Origin: Vesta saturnalis
Lineage: Eukaryota > Arthropoda > Insecta > Coleoptera > Lampyridae
Direction of reading: 5' to 3'
DNA length: 64,000 nucleotides
Assembly (NCBI GenBank): GCA_036346205.1
Contig: JARFJB010000534.1
Location: 6,173,501-6,237,500 of the forward strand
The stretch's first letter is position 1; the number at the start of each line of letters is the position of its first letter. The translations under genes were made by a program, and so were the position numbers. The notes beneath the pieces were generated by a model. It saw only the letters and a program-made list of their open reading frames with translations. It was not told the origin of the DNA and searched no databases. Shown piece by piece: positions 57,078-64,000 of the stretch.

Positions 57078-57422
57078 TTAAATAATGAAAAAAACATTGT
57101 TTTTGTCGATTTTTGGGTAATTCCAGGCTCCTTGCCAGAACAGAAGATATTGTTCGTGGGACGTCAAATCTTCCACAGTAATTAACCATACATAGGTGCA
57201 ACTTTTGCACACTACCGCAAAGTGCTGCGACACTTAAAAAATTGAAAAAAAAAAAGTTTTGGCGATTTTACTAAAATTTTGAAATTTCACGCCCCTTGCC
57301 AGGGCAGAAGACGTTATCCTAGGGTGGTGTAATTTTGCACATAAGTTACTTATATATAGAGGCAACTTTTCCGCACTACCCCAAAATCATTATCAAAAAT
57401 TAGGTTTTTTCGATCCCCCCTA
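57078..57422. repeat. right terminal inverted repeat of the 3.19-kb element
   Basis: Complement of 54235-54578, ending CCCCCCTA at 57422. The stop of the gene (56973) lies about 105 bp inside it, and an AATAAA-like signal (aataaatatt) occurs at its inner edge. Confidence 0.93.
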
Positions 57423-57430
57423 ATTTATAA

Positions 57431-57621
57431 TCAATGAATTTCTACCTTATTTCACAAGCAGTACCCGAGTGCGTTGGCCACATACACAGCACATGTGTAA
57501 GTAAAGTAAAGTTTAAGCATAAACGTAACCATAAGTTTAGCGAAGCTAGCACATGGAAAATTGACATTCTCAGGAAGTGCATTCAAAAATAATTAAATGC
57601 AAAAGTGGCTACTTGTAGATA

Positions 57622-57666
<45 letters not shown>

Positions 57667-58520
57667 TTTGTTTTTTTACAATAACAAATGGAGAGTAATA
57701 CTTATGATAACGTGCACTTAAATTATAAATTAGAATTGCAAAAAAAAGGGTTAAAAGGCAGTATAACTGGTCTAAGTTTTAACCCTAAGTTATAACATAA
57801 CTAAAAGAGATAAGAAATAAGGCTAGCGAATAATATACAGATATGTATTATTAAGTTCGAAATAAATTAATAGGATGAATTATGCTTGCGATGTTAACAA
57901 TAGTTTCCTGTAGAAAAATCTAAAGTTCGATAGTGATTGGCATTTGACAAACGGTAACAGTTTATTATATAAGGAATAGACGTTATATGTAAATGATCGA
58001 TGAAACATATGTGTTCGAAAAGAGGCGAAATGAGTCCTTTAAATCTAAGATTGACGTTGTGAACGTCGCTTCGGTATCTGATTTTTTGGTGTAAATATGG
58101 TGGAACTTCCTTAGAAATAATTGAACGGTAAAGTACAGCAGCATGATATACCCTTCTGCTATCCATGTTTAGCCAATTAGCGTCTTTTAATTTATAAGTA
58201 ATGGGTTGATATTTCCTTATGCCATAAACAAAGAATAAACATGATTTTTGTACTCTTTGAATGCAATGAATTAAGTAACAACTTAAATTTTGGCACCATT
58301 AAAACAGATGTACCTGTTGTCATTAAAAAAAACTGCAACGCTTTCTGGCACGCGTTTATTTTGAAGTGTAATCATAATTGCGTATTGCCATGTGATGGCA
58401 AATTAAACACCAAACAATGTTTATTTCGTATACAATGATGTCTATTTTGAGACACCCTGCATGTTGATTGTTTTATAGTGAAATCTAATGTAATTCGATG
58501 AACCGGCCATACACATACAC
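57431..58520. other. spacer with an (AAT)n tract
   Basis: (AAT)n at about 57625-57664. No supported gene otherwise. Confidence 0.5.
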
Positions 58521-58522
58521 AC

Positions 58523-58525
<3 letters not shown>

Positions 58526-58616
<91 letters not shown>
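58526..58616. repeat. (TA)n followed by (GA)n
   Basis: About 30 TA units then about 12 GA units. Confidence 0.97.
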
Positions 58617-58789
58617 TGTTTTGTTAAATATACCTCATACCACCGACTTCATCAGTTCAAGATGTAACTTATAAGCATTTAAACAAGAAGAAACCTATTA
58701 TTATTGGTAAAAGCAAATCTGACGAAATAGAAACGGTTCCCAAAATGGCGTACCTGCACGTTTTTAAGATCTCTCCGACTGAAACTGTT

Positions 58790-59290
58790 GAGACATCATT
58801 AATTATTGATTGCACTAGAAATTTTACAACTATTAACAATACCAGCTGCTCCTCAATAGATTACATTATCACCAATATTAAAAACGAATAATGTTGAATC
58901 AGGTTATTGTCAAACGTTTTTAATAAATTATATAACTAATAAGATCCACAACGAAAATAAATTTCAGTACTATCTTTTTAGAAATTTAAGTGACCAGTCT
59001 CTTTCGGAGCTGAAGCATCAACTGTCTAAACTTAATTTCAATCTGAATGTTGAAGATGAAGTCAACCTTTATTTGATAAATTTTTTGATGAATTCCTTTG
59101 TTGTTTTAATTATGCGTGCCAAAATAAAACAATGAAGTGCCAGTGTAACGTAAACAGTAATTTTAAAATAAACTTCTCTGAAAACTTAAATGAAAAAAGA
59201 AAATCATTGACAAATTTAGATAGGTTATGTAAAAGAGCTCACTTTGAAATTTAGTTCAAAACTATAGATCTTTAAAGAGGGAGGGCAATT
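58790..59290 (+). pseudogene. LINE endonuclease / linker relic
   Basis: Frames read 'CTRNFTTINNTSCSSIDYII', the end of an APE-type endonuclease. After about 80 bp come 'LSDQSLSELKHQL'-like and 'FDKFFDEFLCCFNYACQ' segments, typical of the linker between endonuclease and reverse transcriptase in Jockey/CR1-type elements. Multiple frameshifts. Together with 62691-63600 it probably formed one element, now separated by about 3.4 kb. Confidence 0.65.
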
Positions 59291-59444
59291 GTGCATTATC
59301 TTTACTCATTGAAGATAGGATTACGTATTTTTTTCGGTGTAGTTACGTAATTTCATTAATAAAAGTCAGTGTAGTGTTTGGGATTTTGAATACAATTTTC
59401 AGGTTAATGCCCGAATCATATTTGGGATTTTGTTAAGATAAATT

Positions 59445-60990
59445 GGTTTTGACATTTGCTTACATAGTTTCATCAAACGTTTGTTATCGCGTTGGTGGAC
59501 GACTTCGCACCGGACGTTACGGCCCCAATTGGACGTTTCAGGACCTTGTTTCTATCGAAAAGTAATGGGTAGAAAATTGGTTGATTGCAATTACATACTT
59601 ACTGTCGAGGAAATCAACACGTTCCTTGCCTTCAGTCGAGCTACCATGTATATTTAAATTAAAGTTCAAAGATTGATGGGCAATTGCTAATAATGATGAG
59701 AACTCTATTAATATGGCTAATATCCTTGAAAGGAAAATGACTTCAATTACGCATTAGATGAAAGTGGTTCGAACACGGATTAGCCTTACCTAATTCGAGT
59801 AGCTAGGTAAATTTCTAAATAGTGTTGATAGACTTGAAGACTTCGAATCCATGAAATTTTTGAGTAACATTCAATTCATTAATTCATTTATTGATGAATA
59901 ACATCTTCGAGTGATTTATATAGAAATTTGGTCGGTTTTTGAGTGAAAAACCAGGATTAGAGTTCGTATTAACGATTAGAGAACCTTTCTAAAGTTAATT
60001 TACAAAACCAAATTATACTAATGTATTATATTATATTAATTATATTAAATATTATTTTATACACAATTATTTGTTCATTTTTCTTACTTGTTTATTGTTT
60101 CTCAAACCCACATTCAGAAAACGACAAAAAGGTTTTGTCATAATTTTTCAATTTTGTAGAAGTACACCATTTAGGGGCGAAACGGCCGGGGGGCGAAACG
60201 GCATCGGAAGCGAAACGGCGGGGGCCAAACGGTGGGGGCGAAACGGCGGGGTCGAAACGGCGGGTGAATCGTCCCCATCCCGATAAATTCGTTTGATTTT
60301 GTTACATAGTTTCATTACAAAGAAGTGTTGTTATCGCGTTGGTGCAGTACTGTCGCATCCGTGCAGAGGACCAATTTGAGAGTCGGTATGATGGTTTCAT
60401 CCATATAAGTACTATGGGTGGGTGATTGGTTGTACTTTTGCAATAACATGTCTGTGTCGTGTCGAGGGGAAATGCAGATGCAGCAGTTCCTTCGCCTTCA
60501 GTCGAGCTACCATCGTATATTTAGGGGGGTGGAAATTTCAAAGTTCAAATGGTTGATTGGTTTGTGTAATTGAATTTGTATGGAGGGGAACGTTTTTTTA
60601 ATATGGCGAAAAAGTTATTTGAAAGGAAAATGACTCTTCCCTAAGCTTTTAACGCGTGGAGTCGTGTACGTGGAAAGTCGTTCGAACTAGCGGAATTTGG
60701 GGTTTCATAATTGTGCGAGCTGCTAGTGAAATTTCTTTAAGTAGCGTTGAAGACTTGCAAGATTAGTCGAATAAAACCAAGTTTGGGATATTTTGTGAAG
60801 TAACATTGCAACCGGGCTCGTTGATTAATTCAATTTATTGGAGAATAACGGCATCTTCGAGTGCATGTATGATAGAAATTTGGGTTCGTGTTTTTTTTGT
60901 AGTGCGAATCCGAGGACTATTGAGTTTCGTGATTAACGAGATATAACTAGCTAAAAGTTAAGTGTACGTAGTGAACGAACACCCAACCAC
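59445..60990. repeat. direct duplication of ~570-690 bp units flanking a minisatellite
   Basis: Unit 1 (59445-60010) and unit 2 (60295-60990) share an ordered series of words such as 'acatagtttcat', 'ttatcgcgttggtg', 'ccttcagtcgagctaccat', 'gaaaggaaaatgact' and 'catcttcgagtg'. They differ by dozens of small indels. Confidence 0.85.
60174..60264. repeat. GC-rich minisatellite, GGGGCGAAACGGC units
   Basis: About six units of 13-17 bp, GGGGCGAAACGGC with variants, followed by gggtgaatcgtccccatccc. The closing words resemble the end of the 575-bp element at 12239-12813. Confidence 0.9.
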
Positions 60991-62029
60991 ACCAACTGAT
61001 TAACATTGTTTTGTTTGTAATTAAACTTACTAATTTAAGTTGTGTAAAATCATTTGCTGAGTGTTTTCTTAGTCGAACCTTAACATCTTTGAGTTAAAAG
61101 AAATTATTAAAGTGATCTAATCTAGTTTCTACTGCTTCAATAAGTTACGAGACATTATTGGTGTCAATTCTGGAGAATTTTGTAAATTAATTTAAAATCA
61201 AGTTAAATACGCGGTAGCGATCTACTGCGAGTCGGTATTGCCGTCATCAAGGAGTAACGCCGAAGACCTTGAGCCCGCTCGAGCCTTACGCGATGCTTTC
61301 GTGGAGCAAGGATCATCTCTTAGTTGCCAGTGTGACCTAGGTAATTCAATTTATATTCTGTTTGTTGGTCTTGCGACCTATGAGAATAAAATTTGGTTGT
61401 GTTTTATGTGGAATATTTTATGCAATGTGTGTTAACGGAGGAACCTGTTGGAAGTAATTAGTGTTGAATTTATTGTGTCATTTTGTTAACGTTCACGGAC
61501 AGTTTCCTTTGTCTATTCAGAAGCTATTTAAGGTGTTTATGATACCGTTAATATTTTATGCATGGAGGTAAATAAAATCTTACCTTAATTTCTTTATGTA
61601 AGATTTGCGGACGGACGTAATTCAGGTCTATAGAAATGTTTAGGATACTATTTAGCTTAAGATAGTTTTGCTACTGGCCAGAATTCAATGAGGTAAAAGG
61701 TTAAGAGTAGACGATTATCATTTTATCAAAATTGACATGCTGTTCAAATTTTAATTGTGTAGGCGCATGTTTTTCTACTTGGCATAGAAAATGAATAGTC
61801 TAGTTTGTTGGTTTATATCACATTGATGTTATTTTTATTTTATTTTTGTATAACTCAGAATAATTTTTTTTATTTTATTTGCATATTATGTCTAACTTGT
61901 TCCTAAATGTTTTGTTTGTTTTTTATTTTTTATTAATAAGAGTGTTTTTATATTGTTTTTCAATAAATAATATTGTTTCTATTATTTTTATTACTGAAAA
62001 TTTACCTTATTATATTCGAATCAATACAC

Positions 62030-62103
62030 TGACACGGATCCGAGTCAGTCAGCATGTGACATAAAAAGTCATTACGCAGTGCTGATGACGCGGATTCGCG
62101 TCA
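62030..62103. promoter_or_regulatory. pair of 18-bp near-perfect palindromes
   Basis: TGACACGGATCCGAGTCA (62030-62047) and TGACGCGGATTCGCGTCA (62086-62103) share the plan TGACrCGGATyCGmGTCA, 56 bp apart. They could be paired protein binding sites; function unknown. Confidence 0.4.
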
Positions 62104-62690
62104 TTCTGACAGTTGTTCCTAAATTTGACAGATTTCAATTATAATGTTTAATGAACCATACAGAATACATATTTTCAATATTTTTTAAAATTAAAAAAAA
62201 AAAACGTATGTCAGCGCCTGGTGCAATAACAGAAATATCACGTCCGCAATGAACCTGTTAACGTAGTGGAACCTTAGTGATTTGTATTGAGTATTGAATT
62301 TGAATACTGCTGCACGGTGGTAAGTTTATCAGATTAAAGTGTAGATTTTGAAGCCTTTCAGGTGAAGCAGCATTGCGGACACCTGGATCTATTAGCGTTA
62401 CGATTTGGTAAGTGGGGTAAGTTGGGTATTCGGACCACCACGTACCGTCGTTTATTTCGCGTTTTAAAACACCCTGGTGTGTTCGTTTGGAATAACCTGG
62501 CGCCTACTGGAACCTATTGCGACATTTCCCTGATTTCGACCTTGGTAGATGGCGTACCCTATGGAGAAGAAACTGCTTTTCCCGACAGACCCTCACCCGC
62601 ACGCCGAGCTAGCCGTGCAAAAACCACGTTTATCTGTCACCTTGTCCTAGTGAGAATTTTTACCGTAACAGTAAATTAAAGATAAACGTA

Positions 62691-63600
62691 AAAGAAATAC
62701 AATAAAAGAGATTAATTACAATAACAAAATATTATCAAACTCAACGGAGATAGCTACAGGTTTTGGTGAATATTTGTCTAGCGATGTACGTAAAAAAATT
62801 ATTAACCATTTTGGAAACAATTTAAGTGATGAATGCATAACGGACATATTTTCTCTTGAAACTATGTTCTTTAGTCCAGTCACTAGTAACGACGTACTTT
62901 CTGTAATACAAGATCTTTCTAATAAAAGATCAACAGGCGTCGATGGAATACCTGTATCTGTTATAAAATATTGTGCCCATATTATTAACCTGTCAATCAC
63001 TCCGGGAAAATTTCCAACGTCACTAAACTTAGCTTCAGTTATCTTATTTTTCAAACACGGTAACCCCAGTAGTGTCGAAAATTATCGGCCAATTGCCATT
63101 CTTAGCATCTTCTGCAAAATAATTGAAAAGGTTGTAACGAAACAGGTTGAATCGTATTTAGTTAAGTTCAACAAAATTACTAGTCCAACATGGTTTTTGA
63201 CATAGTTGCTCGACTGAATCTAATACAAGGGTACAAATATTTTTCTCAAGTAAACCAAATAGTCTTGGTATACGAGGATGCATTAATGACTGGTTTGTGT
63301 CTTATTTAGAACATAGAAGGATTGTGGTGCATATTAATGGTGCCTATTCAAAAGAATTCGATTTGAATTTGAAAACACCACAAGGCGGTGTTTTAGGACC
63401 ACTAATTTTTCTTATCTTTACAAATCACCTGCCAAGGTATGTTTCTCAAGGAAGGGTCCTATTGTACGCTGATGATAACTGTATACTTCTCTCAGACTGT
63501 TCTAAAAATGTTAGATAAAATTAAGAAATCTTTTAATGGATTGAATAATTGGTGTAACAAAAATAGATTGATAATAATACTCAAAAAACTACTTGCATTG
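62691..63600 (+). pseudogene. Jockey/CR1-type LINE reverse transcriptase, broken
   Basis: The frame at 62774-63205 carries the RT N-terminus: 'DLSNKRSTGVDGIPVSVIKY', then 'PGKFPTSLNLASVILFFKHG' and 'NYRPIAILSIFCKIIEKVV'. After a frameshift near 63200 the palm continues at 63250-63518 with 'LKTPQGGVLGPLIFLIF' and the catalytic 'LLYADDNCIL'. The thumb begins near 63530 and is cut off at about 63600, where the sequence turns into a GT-rich hexamer array. Part of the fingers between 63205 and 63260 seems deleted. It is probably the other piece of the element whose endonuclease end is at 58790-59290. Confidence 0.88.
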
Positions 63601-63604
63601 CACA

Positions 63605-63955
63605 TTGCACTACAATGTGTGTGTGCGTGCGTGCGTGAGAGCGTGCGTGAGAGCATGTGGGGGTGCGTGTGTGTGTGTGTGTGTATGGTGTGGGTGTGTG
63701 GGTGTATGGGTGTGTGGGTGTGTGGGTGTGTGGTTGTGTGGGTATGTGGGTGTGTGGGTGTGTGGGTGTGTGGGTGTGTGGGTGCGTGCGTGCGTGCGTG
63801 CGTGCGAGCGTGCGGCGTGCGTGCGTGCGTGCGTAGGTGCGTGGGTGTGTGTGTGATGTGGATGTGTGGGTGTGTAGGTGTGTGAGAGTGTGGGTGTGTC
63901 GGTGTGTGGGTGTGTGGGTGCGTGCGTGCGTGCGTGCGAGGGTGTGTGTGTACAT
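63605..63955. repeat. (GTGTGG)n / (GTGCGT)n array
   Basis: About 350 bp of GTGTGGGT and GTGCGTGC units, the complement of the CACACC/CACGCA type seen at 39.3 kb. It begins within a few bases of the break in the LINE. Confidence 0.95.
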
Positions 63956-64000
63956 ATGTCGGTATGGGATGTTATACCGTTGATTTTTCTCCACTTTCAC

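Larger units (their letters stand above)
54235..57422 (+). mobile_element. 3.19-kb DNA transposon with ~345-bp terminal inverted repeats; unrecognised, hAT-like features
   Basis: The termini read TAGGGGGGATC at 54235 and the exact complement GATCCCCCCTA ending at 57422. The inverted repeats run for about 345 bp (54235-54578 and 57078-57422) with high identity. The flanks show a perfect 8-bp target duplication, atttataa (54227-54234 and 57423-57430). An 8-bp duplication and a TAGGG start fit the hAT superfamily, but repeats this long are unusual there. One long gene occupies the interior on the plus strand. The copy is young: the termini and duplication are intact and the gene carries only about two frameshifts. 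Confidence 0.93.
59300..62690. other. 3.4-kb segment separating two LINE pieces
   Basis: It contains a noisy direct duplication, a GC-rich minisatellite, an exon-like frame and two palindromes. Frames at 61238-61435 and 62362-62679 have coding-like composition (the first followed by a GTAATT donor-like word), but I cannot name either. It could be one or more inserted elements of unknown type. Confidence 0.45.

Noticed and set aside
55225..57210. Minus-strand frames across the 3.19-kb element
   Set aside because: Shorter than the plus-strand gene, which alone has conserved-looking motifs; treated as antisense shadows.
61238..61435. Frame with a coding-like start taken as a host exon
   Set aside because: Composition and a downstream GT are suggestive, but there is no recognisable family, the frame starts at a non-ATG codon, and the surrounding 3.4 kb looks like inserted repeat sequence.
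39296..63955. CACACN arrays as telomeric repeats
   Set aside because: They do not match the usual arthropod telomere unit TTAGG, are short, and lie inside ordinary dispersed repeats.

Overview
This window looks like repeat-rich, AT-rich animal DNA, most likely from an insect or another arthropod. It contains mariner-type fragments with a DUF4817-like N-terminus, piggyBac, zf-MYM1-type hAT, Crypton-like, Penelope-like (PLE), Jockey/CR1-like and I-like LINE, and Arc-gag-type Ty3/Gypsy sequences. It also has long (TA)n, (AAT)n and (CACACN)n arrays and short spliceosomal introns inside transposase genes. I found no convincing host protein-coding gene, operon, prokaryotic regulatory site or CRISPR array. 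The species cannot be fixed from the sequence alone.

Left part (1-24 kb). After 3.7 kb of featureless AT-rich DNA there is a decayed PLE, 3.75-8.15 kb, split by a 2.2 kb piggyBac. Next is a hAT element, 8444-18696, with an 8-bp target duplication. It carries a 6 kb Gypsy element (12222-18270, 4-bp target duplication) whose 3' LTR was itself hit by a 575-bp inverted-repeat element. A TA-flanked MITE and two RNase H-bearing LINE fragments follow.

Middle (24-47 kb). A minus-strand PLE with two terminal repeats and a GIY-YIG domain ends in a hexanucleotide array. Then come LINE scraps, a 2.7 kb foldback with a GC-rich core, and a dense nest of palindromes at 32.4-37.4 kb. The nest is built from mariner-type elements with a LINE inserted in one arm. 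After it lie a Crypton-like tyrosine recombinase fragment, two more hexamer arrays, a 3.8 kb inverted repeat with a MITE inside, and a ~205-bp palindrome carrying two hammerhead-ribozyme-like cores.

Right part (47-64 kb). This holds tRNA-like pseudogenes, a second PLE family (partly duplicated in a noisy way), a LINE 3' half, noisy direct duplications, and two pieces of a LINE separated by 3.4 kb of foreign sequence and ending in another hexamer array. The most notable feature is a 3.19 kb DNA transposon at 54235-57422. It has ~345-bp terminal inverted repeats, a perfect 8-bp target duplication and a long protein that I do not recognise as a named transposase, although it carries hAT-like motifs.

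Almost every coding region is broken by stops or frameshifts. The window is best read as layers of insertions whose order can be recovered from target duplications. All identifications rest on motif reading by eye; no database search was possible.
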